A stretch of DNA of 64,000 nucleotides from Pseudeuparius sepicola (GCA_963920635.1 OY987301.1:14736501-14800500); one strand, 5' to 3'; shown: positions 22,202-35,110, numbered from the stretch's first letter. Notes: generated from the letters alone by a model not told the origin. Program-made: numbers and translations.

Positions 22202-23869
22202 TTTTATCCAATAACCCCAAAAACTTCTCAAAAAAAAACAGCTGTTGGGGCATAATAAAGCATAATAAAGCAAATGCACATCGTGCTCTTGCAACGTTGC
22301 CACGTTAGCCAGAATAAGCAATTTATTAAAAATATTATTTATAGATCAAGTAAGATCAGCAAATTCACAAAATCAGTAAACTTTATTGTTAAATGATAAC
22401 TGTCAAAATTTTTACTATATGTATGTAGATTGTAGATATCAACTAATTGTTCCAAATTGATGTTTTTAAACGTTGGTTATACATTTATTTTGTAAGTACA
22501 AGATAAATTTTAAGAAGAAGTTTGGCAATGGTGCAGTCATTGCATTGTTTTGTTCTAGATTTCTATTACTAACTCAAATAATGTTACTAAACATTTTTTT
22601 TATCTTGGTCTGTATTGTATTGAATTATTAGTCTATGTTTATTATTTGTCTGAGTTATAATATCAATCTATTTCATTAAGCACAATATTTAATTGAGACT
22701 CTCGACACTAAAAGACAAGCCTAAGTGTGGTTTAAAATCGAGCAAAACATTTATCGGTAATTTTTTAATCACAATGAAATATCAAGTCTATAGCCACCTT
22801 TCTTGCTGTAACATCTCCGAATAAATTACGATTTCTCTTCATCTTAACATAATTTTAGGACATGACAGATCGTACGAAACGCCTCAGCATTCGTATAAAT
22901 CTCGGCCTGATGTTAAGCAGCGTCGGAAACGTAATCAATTTTCCTGAAAATTCTATAATTAGTCGTCTTATTGTATATCATAAAGGCCGTAAACGTCAGA
23001 GTCGGTTTCGATTCAACACTTTGTGGGCCCGTATCTGCGGCAATCAAAAAGGTAATCCGGAGTGACAGGCGGAAACAACATGTAAAAATGAAGTTAAACA
23101 TGTGTATCACCGAACGAAATTATTCCGCTTTAAAATAGCGTGAAAGGAAATCACTGTGCCACGTCTAATTTTGCGGTACATCCATCGAAAAATTAAGATA
23201 TTCCAAAGTCAAAATAATTTTAAATGATTGGACAATCCTTGGGCTGCTGCTGCAAATGCACGAAGGCATGTATGTACAGTTACTAGGTACTTTCACACAA
23301 ATGTAAGTAAATACATGAATAAGTCTACAGTGTGTTTCACTTTGAGTCGAGACCATTTCGTATTTTTCGAAAGATTGGCCGATTTTCAAAAAACTTTTTT
23401 CATCCTATAGTAGATACTTTAAAAGTTCTCTATTTTGGGTTATAATTTTTTGAAATAGTCCTATTCAATATCCTACTGTTATTAATAGAAAACACCCAAA
23501 AATAACAAAACTATATTAGGAATTTTTTAATAATAAAATGGATAGAGCCATATAATTGGCCACAGTTCAAAACACTTTGTACGAAATTTCAATACTGTGT
23601 GTTATAAGGGTGTTCACCAATGAGCTAAAAAACTGGATTTTGGACTAAGCACAACATTGCAAATATGCACCAACACTAAAATACTATCACTGTTTACTTC
23701 GAACTTCAACTTGGATACAGGTTCATGTCATGTCATGTTCGCGAATCGCGAAACTTTGAAGTAGTTTTTTATGAAGCTGCAGTTAAATAACTATTCTCAA
23801 CAGAAAGCTGCTCTCCTACTTCCGATATAAAGATGAGTGGAGCAATCTATCTGGCGCTGTCAGAACTTA
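22202..23869. other. Non-coding AT-rich stretch
   Basis: No domain-bearing ORF was found. Short ORFs at 22862-23110 and 23165-23410 overlap on opposite strands and have no recognisable motif. No repeat partner inside the window was noticed. Confidence 0.4.
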
Positions 23870-23878
23870 CCCTCCCGT

Positions 23879-25211
23879 CAAGGTTAGTTTATAGGAAGGT
23901 TAGGACATTCGACGACTTGGAAGTGAAGGGAGGGTGAGAGCGGCACCGTCGCAATAACAAGGCCCGCCAGCTGAAAGCGATGAGTCATCCAAGGGAGGTG
24001 AGCCGAAGCCGCCAAATTCAAATTTCAAGATATCAACTTGGTAAATTTGGTAAAAAACACTTTAAAATGATTGTTTACATATATAGCTCATGGTTTTACA
24101 ACACGGATAATAATCTAAGTACGAGAGTGAAAGTCACATTTTCAAGGGCTTTTGGTGTATTTAGATATCTACCGATAAAATTCCAATTATTTCTTATTTG
24201 CCTGCCTAGATACAACTAAATTCGAATAAATAAAACCATAAAACTTACTGATTTCAAAGTGGTTACGTTTAATCACGTAAAATTGTTAGGTATAACACTC
24301 TCCAACAGTCCAAACCAAAATCCTGGAAAACTGTGTAGGAACAAAATCTCTTTTTCCACTTTTCCCTTAAAATGGGGTCTTTATGGAGGAAAAAGCGGAC
24401 ACATTGGGACCGCCTTTGTAGTTTCCCTTGCAGTTGGGAACACAACCTAAAACCTATAAACTAAAATTGAACTTTAATCACTTTATTCTGAACCACTGCT
24501 GTTTTACCACCTTATTAATAAAACTCCACGTCCTATATTACTAAAAAACACAGTCCAAGACCCAACAAACGTTCTTTAAAACAGGAAAATCGCCAGACAA
24601 GTAAACGTAAACAACTACAAAAAGCTACCTTCCGACCTCCCTGTGATAACGTAGTGACGTTTCGCGTCGCCAGCTGGCAGGCCTTTATCATTGCGACGGT
24701 GCCGGTGAGAGAGGCAAAGGGGGGGAAGCCCGCAATTTAAGTTGGTAGCATTTACTCGTGAATTGGCGATTTAGTAACTCCCTAAATAGATAACGCTTCC
24801 AGCCATAGGCGCACACAGACGTTTTTGGCATGTACTTTATTTATGGTTTATATTTATATTGTTTTGGCTGTTTTCGGTTATTTCTTCATTTTAATGTTTG
24901 TGCAACGAAATAACGGAACTTTGTGGTGTATGTTGGTGCATCGCATTTTTGTTTTATGTTTGTGTTTTTACTTTGTTTTCTGTTTTCAATACCCATATGT
25001 TGGTGCATCGCATTTTTGTTTTATGTTTGTGTTTTTACTTTGTTTTCGGTTTTCAATACCCGTTTTGTCCCTTTTGATACGCCATTGGCATCAAGCTGAA
25101 GGGCAGCTGGTGAGAGCGGCACCGTCGCGCGATATTGCCGGTTCAAAGGGACGGCCTTTGGTTTTGTTTAAGAGTGGGGGAATGTCCTAACCTTCCTATA
25201 AACTAACCTTG
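23879..25211. mobile_element. Element with 9-bp target duplication (Mutator-like candidate)
   Basis: A perfect 9-bp duplication, CCCTCCCGT, flanks it (23870-23878 and 25212-25220). The ends are inverted: CAAGGTTAGTTTATAGGAAG plus GTTAGGACATTC on the left and the exact complement on the right. Further in, GAGAGCGGCACCGTCGC-type blocks recur (23937, 25111) with related sequence near 24700. A 67-bp unit containing GTTGGTGCATCGCATTTTTG is tandemly duplicated at about 24930-25060. The 1333-bp element has no transposase. A 9-bp duplication is typical of Mutator-like elements, which is the basis for the tentative class. Confidence 0.75.
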
Positions 25212-25220
25212 CCCTCCCGT

Positions 25221-26685
25221 ATAAGTAATCTGTAATAATTGAATTACCATGCAAATACTGGTGGCTATGATGTGAATAGGTACATTTCCTTGAGATGTTA
25301 GAATTGAAGTATTATAACGCTTGGCCTTTGCCTTTGTTCAATCAAAACTGAAAATACCAATAATGCAGATGAGAGCGAGGATGAGAGTTATTTCTAATGT
25401 CTTCAGTTTCACCTTCCACAAAAAGATTGATATGGAAATATGGCAACATAGCTCTCCCAGCTAACCTTGATCATTTTCTTTGAAGCAGGAGCGTCGAGTT
25501 ACTCGGGTACTAAGGTTCGTTTGCCCCACTTAGACAAAATATGTAAAAATAAATGCAGGTATGCAAAAATATGTTGGTTCTGGTTTACTTTTTGTTGTTA
25601 CTTGTCTATCCTTGGTTACTTCTCTGAAATGATTACAATTCCAGTTGTTATTATTGGTCTAGTTATGTTTGGTTTCTAGGTAAAATATTCAATTGGGGGT
25701 GATTGCCTTGTAGATCGCCCCTTACCTTTTAAGAGCATATTACCTCTGCCTATATTGTTTCAGAGGTAGGATTTCGTACGGTGGACGGCGAGCAGCCTCG
25801 GCGTCCCTAGAGGCGAATTGGGGGTGGTCCCTTTGGAGCAATTAGCGCCCAGCGGGCGGTCATTAGGGCGGCCGCCGATCCGACCAGACAAATGGGCGCT
25901 CTGACCCGACCCACGGTCTTCTCAAACAAATGGATACCAGGAGGCACAGACGGCGATTTGTTACAATCATTCAGTAATGAGAAAATACATTATAAATTAT
26001 GTCGCTCTAACTTTGTAAAAAGTAATCAGCATACGGGGTTATGCTATATACAGGGTGTCTGTGAAATAAAGGTCAAAATTTGTGCTACTCGTACCTACCA
26101 TTTTCAATATTTTTCGGAAACCTCTTTGTTTTCAAAATAACTGTTTTTGACATTTTAATATGCTTCTCTTACCAGCCACTGGAGCATAAGTGTCAATTTC
26201 AGTGGAAACTACTAAGACTAAGTAGGTGCTATTTCTAAATAATGCCATCTATGACAAACCAAGAAAGAAAGAATCAATAAAATTATTAAATCTGTCACAT
26301 TTTTAACTTACGTTGTTATTTTCCAACTACCAAGTGTCAATTGAAATTTTCGCAAGACCCGGTGGCAAAAAGATTGATACATTCTGATGTAAAGTCAGTC
26401 TGCTATACACTACGAGTTCTAGTCCCAGAATTATTTGCAACACTTGCAACACTACGATTCCATCTTATCACTAACAGTTTACCGGTAGGAGGCTAGAAAA
26501 AAATACCAAGATAATGAACCATCGATTTCCAACTTTGATACTTACTATTGTATTTATCCACAAGCAACAAAATATCAAATAAAAAATGGAGTTCTCAAAA
26601 AAATATTTGAAAGTCAAGTTGTTGCTCTTGACGAGTTATAGAAAATACTTGGGACTTATTTCAGGGACACTTTTTAAATTATGCA
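25221..26685. promoter_or_regulatory. GC-rich island 25760-25930 in otherwise AT-rich DNA
   Basis: About 25760-25930 is a compact GC-rich, non-repetitive block containing AATTAGCGCC and GGTCATTAGGG words. AATTAG and CATTAG are homeodomain-type core sites. It lies 6.5 kb downstream of the second homeobox exon and looks like a conserved regulatory element by composition only. A lone ACAGGGTGTCTGTGAAATAA near 26050 is a mariner-type end without a visible partner. The rest is AT-rich and unannotated. Confidence 0.4.
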
Positions 26686-26689
26686 TAAT

Positions 26690-28095
26690 TGTTTTATACC
26701 GATTCGGATATTTTTAACAGAATTCAAAAAAGGAGGAGGTTATCAATTCGGTTGTATTTTTTTTGTTTGTTACCTCAGAACTCCGTCATTTATAAACCGA
26801 TTCGGACAATTCTTTTTTTATTTGAAAGGGTACGCCTACAGAATGGTCCCATTTAAATTTGAAGAAAAATTTCCACCCGTAAGGGTGGAAAATAGGGGAC
26901 GAAATTTCATATTGAACCGATTTCGTTGATTCTTTCTTTATTGGAAAGGGGGTACGGGTACCTTAGGTGTGGTCCCATTTAAATTTAAAGAAAAAATTCC
27001 ACCCCCAAGAGTAGATAAATAGTGTATGAAAGTTAATATTGGACCGATTTGGATGATTCTTATTTTATTAGAAAGAGGTTACCTTAGGGGTGGTCACATT
27101 TAAATTTGAAGAGAAATTAAATTCTAAGAGAAAAATTTCAATCCTAAAGGCCACTTTACAGCTGGCAATTTTTATTGCGCGCACGCGCACAATGTCATTC
27201 TTGATCATCTGTTTGCAATGTTTCTTGCGGTAACAAATATGCCGCATGCGCCATTTTTATTGCAATTGCAACGCAATTCTAGGGATTTTTTGGGTATAAA
27301 TCAATTATCAATGATTTCATAAAATCCCTAGGAGTGTGGAATTGGCAAATGGTGGTGAACTTTATGAACCTGTGTGCCAGCGTGTGTGCTTTGATTTGAT
27401 TAATAAACTTTTTTCTTTTTTGTGCACACATACTCTGCTCTGCTGTCAGAATAAATTTGTCTCCTAAAATTAGATATTTTGTGGGTGTTGACCACTTCTT
27501 TGCAAGACAAGTTGCACTCATAAATTGCTGGCTGTAAAACAATTTCGTTTTGGCAATAAAAATTGCATGCAACAAAGATTGCGGCAATTTTTATTGCCGG
27601 CAACAAAAGTTGCCAGCTGTAAAGCGGCCTCTAGTGTGGACAAATAGGGGATGTTATTTAATATTGGACCGATTTCGATAATTCTTAATAATTCACTAAA
27701 AAATAAGAAATAAAAAAAGTTTAACAAAAGAATTAAAACCGACTTCAAAAATTTTCCCGTAGGTATATGCACTCCACTAAAAATTAAAAAAAAATAACAA
27801 AAAATAACATTGACTTCAAAAATTTGCCCGTATGCACATTTCAACTAAAATTTTAGAAATATTTTTCTCTTTCTAAATTGAGTTATCTTTGGGGTCGGTG
27901 ACAGTAAGTTATGGTGTATGTAGGATATGATGTATTCATATCGAAATAGATTTAAATTCATTGCCTTGACTGTCACCAAATCCAAAGATAACTCAATTTA
28001 GAAAGAGAAAAATATTTCTAAAATTTTAGTTGAAATAGGTATGCATACGGGCAAATTTGTGAAGTCGGTGTTATTTTTTTGTTAATTTTTTTAGT
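26690..28095. repeat. Satellite-like element with about 110-bp units, copy A
   Basis: It begins near AAAAAAGGAGGAGGTTATCA and consists of diverged tandem units of about 110 bp sharing TTAGGGGTGGTCCCATTTAAA-like, ACCGATTT.GATGATTCTT and ATTCCACCC..AAGGGTGGA. It ends in a palindromic block (about 27820-28075) containing AACTCAATTT and GCCCGTATGCACATTTC with inverted partners. A second copy with the same order is at 49808-50880. It is a dispersed insect repeat with an ACCGACTTCAAAAA-type end; I cannot assign a class. It is interrupted by a MITE at 27149-27629. Confidence 0.7.
27149..27629. mobile_element. MITE nested in repeat copy A
   Basis: The ends are inverted: GGCCACTTTACAGCTGGCAA on the left, and TTGCCAGCTGTAAAGCGGCC on the right with one mismatch. 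GCAATTTTTATTGC occurs inside both ends. Comparison with copy B (50360) shows an uninterrupted CCTAAGGGTGGACAAATAG, so this is an insertion at CTAA/CTAG. The target duplication is about 3-4 bases. Overlapping ORFs here are not supported. Confidence 0.75.
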
Positions 28096-28754
28096 GTATC
28101 TACTGATATTTCTTGTGCATTTTACCGTTGATTGAAGAATAATCCTTCACTCAACGATTTTACGAAGCGATAACAATGTAATAATAAGTATTAGTTCAAT
28201 TTATTGTGACCTTCAACATCAACTGTCCATTATTTAAGAAGTCCGTGATCCAGCTCTGCTAGGCTTATTCTTTTACCGGTTCGCGGCCCGCGGCGCAGCG
28301 CTCTTTAATCGACCGTGCCGCAGACACCTCCGCCGTGGTGGGCCTCTGAGATCGTAAGATGGCAAGGTAATTCTTTAACTAACAAATATTTTAACACTGC
28401 AGATATACGTTATTTGGTCAGCCTTTGAGTCACACCAATAATATTGAGAATGTACCTACATAGCGGTGACCCCAGGTTTTTACAGATAATTTTACAGATT
28501 AATTTATTTCAGTATCTCTGGAACGAAATGAGCAATAGTCCAGTGGGTAAGGATATTGAAAGTGCATTTCACTCGATTAATGTTGGAACCTAGTTGAGAG
28601 TTGAGAACAATGACGTCAAAACCTATATATAGACGTGGTGCCCCATTGTTAAAATGCCCTTTATTTTGACTCCAAGATTAAAAATATATCCATACTACTC
28701 TAAAAACATGCTACAAACAAAGACAGAAAGTCAACCATCAACCAACTATAAAAT
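28096..28754. promoter_or_regulatory. Small GC-rich island (28250-28370)
   Basis: About 28250-28370 is GC-rich (GCGGCCCGCGGCGCAGCG) and non-repetitive, followed by ordinary AT-rich sequence. A possible Kozak-like ATGG at about 28359 opens no useful frame. Candidate regulatory element only. Confidence 0.3.
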
Positions 28755-28760
28755 GAAATG

Positions 28761-30035
28761 TACGAAAGCGTAGAAGGGCCACATACTAATTCACACTTTT
28801 TTACGAAATTTTGTAAAATGTTTGTGAATTCACACTTTTTTACGAAATTTCGCGTAAAAAGTTTGTGAGTTTCAACTTTGCACAATTTTTTTTACGAAAT
28901 TTCGTAAAAATTTTGTAAATTTTCAAGAATTCTTTATCATTGTCACGGTAGCTCCCCTTTTTTGTCCACTTCATAGGCGTCGGTTAATCATTTTTCCAGA
29001 AAACTTTATACTAATTTATAATAATTACCTCGGTCAGCTTGGAAGATATTTTAGAATGGCAATAAACTCAACATGTGTAACATACAATTTTTATATTTTC
29101 ATATCCTTCGTTTTAATAATATGCTTTCAATTACACATTGCCAATTGTTACTAGGTCATTCAGCTGTCTCGGTACTAAAAAAGCACTTTCCTCCTTCTTG
29201 TCAACTTTTCGAATTTGTTCTTTATATTTTGAAACCTTCAAAGGCGTCGGTTAATCATTTTGTGATAACTTCATAGGCGTAGTCAAAAACTTTCAAACTT
29301 GCATAATTTCATCTGCAAAGGTACTAATTTAAAACATATAAAAAAGGCCAAAGCCACTGACTTAAAAGTGAATAAGTAATAACAGAGTAATATTTTTGAT
29401 AATAAAAAATTAATGTAGGTACTTATCTGTAACAAAACGATGAAACCAAAATGTCTCACTAACGAAAGGGTTCGTGAATTCTACATAGATTAACTACAAA
29501 TTTTACTAAATCGTATTTAGCGGTCTATGTCTAACATTTTTTTAGTACTCACCTACGTATAGCACCTGGTAAAAATTCTTATAATTTTATATGGTATTTA
29601 ACTACCAAGTACATTTTTTCTCGCATTTTTACTTACTTAGTGTATATATATTTTATGCAAACGATTGGTGTATACAGTTTTTCTCTCAAAACTATATTTT
29701 TAACAGAGTTACTATTTGACAACAGTGTTTTATTTTTTCAATAACAGAGTCCGAATAATTTTAAATGCATGTAACACCTTTCTATTTATAAACATATCTG
29801 ATATCTAGTCTATTGAACGTTTTTCCTTACCTATGATTTTATACTTTAATAAGTACTATATTTTATACAGCTACAGTAAAACTGGTAATTTTTTATACTT
29901 GTTGTAAAGCGTTTTGCGTGGAAAAAATGCAAATTAACAAAAAAAGTGTGAATTCACACATTTTTTACGAAATTTCGTAAAAAAAAGTGCGTGAATTCTT
30001 AAAAAAATAGTATGTGGCCCTTCTACGCTTTCGTA
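28761..30035. mobile_element. 1275-bp TIR element with subterminal TTTTACGAAATTTCG repeats
   Basis: The ends TACGAAAGCGTAGAAGGGCC and the following ACATACTA are exactly inverted at the right. A 6-bp direct repeat, GAAATG, flanks it (28755-28760 and 30036-30041). Just inside the left end are repeated units around TTTTTACGAAATTTCGTAAA, and the same motif lies inside the right end. No transposase is present. The short internal ORF at 29073-29276 has no domain. The superfamily is unclear. Confidence 0.75.
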
Positions 30036-30041
30036 GAAATG

Positions 30042-31699
30042 TACTATATAAACCATACAATTTCTTTTAATATACAGTTGTATTGTGCATTGATGTGTGC
30101 AGGGCGGATTTTATTTTTGAAACAAAGTGTGCCTGTTGCCTGTTCAGTTTCGTCCGTGGACCCCTTGATTTCGGCCGCCGCAGAAGAGCCGCCGACACCC
30201 TCGGGCCATACTAAGGCTCATTACTGGCGCCCGCCGCCTCTAAAACGCGCCGATTTTTTCCTGTTGATTAATCTACCCTGCAACTAAGTAAACGCCGCTC
30301 AACTACTACCGTGCCCCTGATGACTGATGAGGTCGTGTCCTATACCCGTAATCAGGGCGATAAAGAACACCTTTACGTATCTAAGCAAACGTCTATGAGA
30401 AACGATAAACGCCCTATAGATAAATGGCCGACATGAACAATAGGGTACTTGACCATTTTTTCAAAAGTAGCTTCAAGCTATAGTTCTTTGTCAGGTGCGT
30501 ACTATCAAAATCGCTTTGAAATTTGTGTTGTCTTTTAAATAATAGGTGTGTCTCAGGAGGACCTCAAACCGTTTGAAATCGCATGCGCGGTTTCGTTTTT
30601 GGACCATCAAATGAATCCGCGCATGCTCCTGACAGTTCCATCCGGTTTGAAATTCTGCCGAAACAGACCTAAATAATTACTCTCTTGCTAACACTATAAT
30701 AGACAATTTGACAGTGTCAAACAAAAAATAGCCTACTTATTTTCCAAGCCACAGGCTTTATCGAAAATTCAGAATGTTATTCGATGCCCGTTTGTGACCA
30801 GTTCACAGAACAACTCAAGATATTTAGAAAGTAGAAAGTTATTTTTTTCAGTAGCGTAGCATTTTTCTTACATAAAATGTCTACCTCTGGCGAGAGCAGA
30901 AGCAAATTTTAAACTGTTCGTGAGCGTTAGAACTTCCATGATCCGTGATGAGATATTTCCATAAGATGGTACCGGAAGAATTTTTTCGTGTATAGTTAAA
31001 TAAATTTTCGTCACTACGAAATTAAAATGATATTTATAAAACTATAATATTTAACTTAAATTTGTGGATCTCGTATAAAGACAAACTATGGACGCAATAG
31101 CAAAAAATTTCACGCTAACTGTTTACAAACGTAACAAAAATAAATAGGCCCTTTCTCATCTCTATATTGTTCGAATTGCAGGTATGGAAAGTGACCTTTT
31201 TATTTATATACATTTTTTAAGGTATAAACCTGGACCGACGCTATATTAAAGCCCCGAGCATGACGTCATAATGTCGTTGTTGTTTGCGGAGTGGAGTTGC
31301 GCTACTCGCCTTATAGGTTATAAGTAAGGTGGTATTCTGTGGTTATAGGTATATCAGTTTCTGGCCTTTAGAATGTCACTATATTTTAAAAATCCATCTT
31401 TATTACCATCAGATATCATTATTTTTACGGTAACGTATTCTTTTTGTATTGTCAATATCTCACAATTTTGTCATATTAACACAGAACTTGGAGGTAGATT
31501 TGTTTAGGAATACATGCAATTTTCATGCACATGAAGAAAATCGTATATACAGACTATTACGTGAATTGCAGAAGAATAAACACTATTTTCAAATTATGAG
31601 ATGATCTGTTGAACCAGTTGAAGAAGCGAGAATTCTAGATATTATATTTTAGAAGAGTATTTTGTAACGTATGCTAGATTGAAAAGAGAAACATAATAT
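30042..31699. promoter_or_regulatory. GC-rich block 30130-30440 and unannotated flank
   Basis: About 30130-30440 is GC-rich and complex, suggestive of a conserved non-coding element. AATAGGGTACTTGAC at about 30440 is also found at both ends of 60092-61553, so a transposon end may begin there. From 30460 to 31700 nothing is recognised. Confidence 0.35.
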
Positions 31700-32483
31700 G
31701 GGATTTTTTTTGTTAATTGCACATTGCACAACCAAAATACAAATATTGTCGAAAGTTAATTAAAAAATATAAAAATTGTTCAAGAGTAAAGTACATACCC
31801 TTATTTCAGAAAATCCAGCAAAATGTTATTAAGAAAAGTTGTCTAGAATTAAAAGTTATGCCTAAATACCAAAACATGGACTTCTAAGAAAAAAATTTTT
31901 GTTTTGTATAACATTAATAATTTCCGATTTTTTTATTATTCACCCTAAACATTTTCATAAATTAATCAAAATTAAATCAATTTCGCATCACTTTGTTCAA
32001 ATTCAAGCATATTTGTAAAATTAACTTAGATTTTTAATTTTTTAGGGAATCACAAATTTCATGTTTCTTGCAACGATATTAAACAAACCTTTACAATTTC
32101 GCAAAAATTCTTCTGAACGAGGTAAAACATTAGTAATGATAATGTGTATATTAAAAAAACTCTCATTTAAGGCACAATATTTTGATTTCAAACGTTTATT
32201 ACGAAACTGAAAATTAATTGACGAAATTTTTTTTTTCTTAGGAGGCCGCATGTTTTAGTATTTAGGCATAGCTTTTAATTCTAAACAATTGTTCTTAATA
32301 ACATTTTCCTGAATTTTCTGAAATAAGGGTACTTTACTCTTGTACAATTTTTATATTTTTTTACCTACCCTGTATGCTGTTTAACTTGCAACCTTTCTAA
32401 GTGCACCTAATATGATTATTAAACATGCATCAACTTTCGGCAATGTCTGTATTTTGGTTGTGCAAGTAATAAAAAAAAATCCC
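31700..32483. mobile_element. Foldback element
   Basis: GGGATTTTTTTTGTTAATTGC on the left (beginning at 31700) pairs with the right end at 32483. Inner segments are also inverted, for example CACAACCAAAATACA, TTATTTCAGAAAATCCAGCA and TTTAATTCTAAACAATTG-type words. The right arm has an insertion around 32365-32430 that begins ACCTACCCTGTATGC. The minus-strand ORF at 32042-32251 starts MRPPKKKK but has no recognisable domain. Confidence 0.65.
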
Positions 32484-32548
32484 ATGCGTTGCACACTTAA
32501 ACGACCACACTCTATAAAGAAGAAACTGAAAAATCTAATATGCATTCT

Positions 32549-32586
32549 ATCGTTGACTGAAATATTTAAATATTTCAGTCAACGAT
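32549..32586. repeat. Perfect 38-bp palindrome
   Basis: ATCGTTGACTGAAATATTT is followed immediately by its exact complement, with no spacer. It could extrude as a cruciform or be a dimeric binding site. Related CGTTGA(T/C)TGAA and CACTCAACG words occur near 28126-28160. Confidence 0.85.
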
Positions 32587-35110
32587 TCTATACTTACTTA
32601 AACTACAACTAGCCATGGACTTCATTTCGTTGTAACAGACACATGTTTTTATTTTATAGAAGATTCTGCAACAATGGTGTTTTTAACATTAAACAGCGGT
32701 ATTACTATGCACTGCACAGTTCTGTAATTATAGTGTTGGTCTAGGCTATGAATGTAACGAGCTATTTAAAAATGCAAAAACGTACCTACGTATGTTTTTG
32801 GAAAAATAGTAATAATGGTCCCTATCATGGCCCTTAAAGCAGATTTTTATTTCGTTTTTTAAATTTAATTTTTTTTTATTTTTTTTTATTTAAATTAACC
32901 AACAGAATTTGTTTGCTGTTTGATGTTGATACCTACCTATTGAAATATTTCAGGAGATGATTTGTTGGAGTTTGAGTGCGAGTCGTTAAAATGCTGTACC
33001 TTCTTATAAGTCGGTGAAAAATTACTCCTAGACCAAACCCAAAACAATAATTAATGCACTGTGCACTCGGGTCAGGTCAAATAAGCCTAACGCCCATCCT
33101 AACAACTTGCGCGGAACCTCTTCTTCTGCCACGCAGCTAATTTCACACTGCATCACATCCAGAGTTGCTAATGGTGGACGGTAATGCGCTGTAATTGCAA
33201 GACGGCAGTTTTCTCTCTGTTAAATACGAAAGGCGTCCAGTACTAAACGGCTCAGCCTCCCGTCGGTAATTATTCGTTGAAATAAATTAGCATTTAAATG
33301 AAAAACTAAACTGGTTGCCGGGGTTTTTGTCGGTGTATGTGTGCTTAAATTTGAAATATCGGCGCGGATGCCGCCCGGCGATGGACCGAAATTAAGGAGA
33401 GAATCTCCGAAAGCGGGATAAGCTCTTATTGGACTTAGAGGTTGGCGACAAGATGCCCAAAAGTTAAAGTTGCTCGCATTGTTGAATGGGCATTTTGAAT
33501 ACCAACCAAACAAAAAAGTTTATCAAAACCAGGCAACTACTTTATAAACTACACTAAAATCAAATAACTCTTACACCTGATGTAAACAAGAACGTGTGCG
33601 TTGAGATTTTCGCCAGAGCCGCACTGAGGCACCACCTTTATTTAATTTTACTTTTACAATTGTTTACGTCAAAATATTTCGGAACAAATTTATTGGCTTA
33701 ATTCAAATGAGTCAAAACATGGATAAAATTATTTGTGGCAGTGTCTAAATAGCTGACAACAACAAGATAAAACCGCATAAATACGCTTTTGCGATCGAGT
33801 ACATCCCTGTTGCCAGACGCGCTGATATTTTATGGCCTATTTACCAATTGAATTATTTCGCGGAACGACTTGGAACACGTGCTTTAATTTATATGCCAGG
33901 CGTAAGAGTTACTTGATTTTAGTATAGGTATTACATGATTGAAAATAATCTGAAAATGTACAGCAACCCATGCACAATGACATTCCCGCATCGGTTGCAA
34001 AAAAGCGTATACAATGAAGTGGGTACATTTCCCAATTATAAACAAACATACAATGAGGCCATTTCTTTACAGTTGTAGAAAAACTAAAATGTCAAACACT
34101 TTTGAGAATGTGATCATATTTTCATAATATCTAAGTAAGTATTGAAAAATTTCAGGAATGTTTTTTTTTAGTTTGAGTTGGAGCATATCTCATAAAATGA
34201 GGCGGCAGTGGAAAAAAGGTATAAATAGCACAAAATTATTTTATTTTTTTATCACATACCTATGTTGAACTATTGCAGAATATAACTGAATCACCCTGCA
34301 TACAAATTTTTGTTTATAAATAATAGAGAATTATTGATTAGAATAGGCCGGTTCCGTCCTTAAATTTAAGTTTTTTAGCTCTAGATCTAGAGGAGATTTT
34401 GGCTAACAAATTTGGTACCTCAACATTTATATAAAATGAGAGATCAATAATTTTTCACGAAAAAAAATAGAGATGCTAAGCCTGAAATAAACAAAATATA
34501 TCAATAAGAAAATTCTTATTAGAAAACAAAGATCAAATTTTATTTGTCCTTTCACGGTACCATCCTTAAGCCAGAAGGTCATCCAAATAATAATATGCCA
34601 TCAATTAAAGAACAAAAGACCACCTCATAAATTTCGACATAACGTTATTGGTGTAGGTCCTAGGCTACCCATAAAGTGGCTTTATATAGTTTTTATAAAG
34701 TTTTTTTGGGAATTATGTCTATTAAAATTAACGTTATGGCAGCTTCAAAAACGGCCGCTAGCCGGCGGTGAAAGATCATAAAATATGGGCGATTCTTAGG
34801 AAAAATATCTTATTGTTGTTTACGAGTATGTATTGTCAATAAATTAATAAACGTATTGTCAGCTGAACATATTTTTAATTTTTCGAAAGTATCACACAGG
34901 AATGAATACAAATTACTGCTATTCATTTTTATCTGCAACTGTGTACCTTAGTAGATTAACATTTTAAAATATTTTAACATTTTATAACATTTTATTATAG
35001 CACAACTAACCGCGTACGTCCCTGTTTTCAGCCAACGCCACCTAAATAGACAAGGCCAGATAACTCGCGTGGGTGAATCATGGTAAGTCGGCCGACGTTT
35101 ACCTGCGTCC
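32587..35110. promoter_or_regulatory. Non-coding stretch with complex block 33050-33520
   Basis: About 33050-33520 is less AT-rich, non-repetitive and rich in homeodomain-like cores (GTAATTATT, CTAATTT, GCTAATGG), so it is a candidate enhancer. A smaller block at 35020-35110 is similar. The minus ORF at 33220-33513 shows no domain. The sequence TAACTGAATCACCCTGCATA near 34290 is a degenerate end related to the element at 21139-22199. Confidence 0.35.

Noticed and set aside
32042..32251. Lysine-rich minus ORF starting MRPPKKKK
   Set aside because: Lies inside a foldback element and has no recognised domain.
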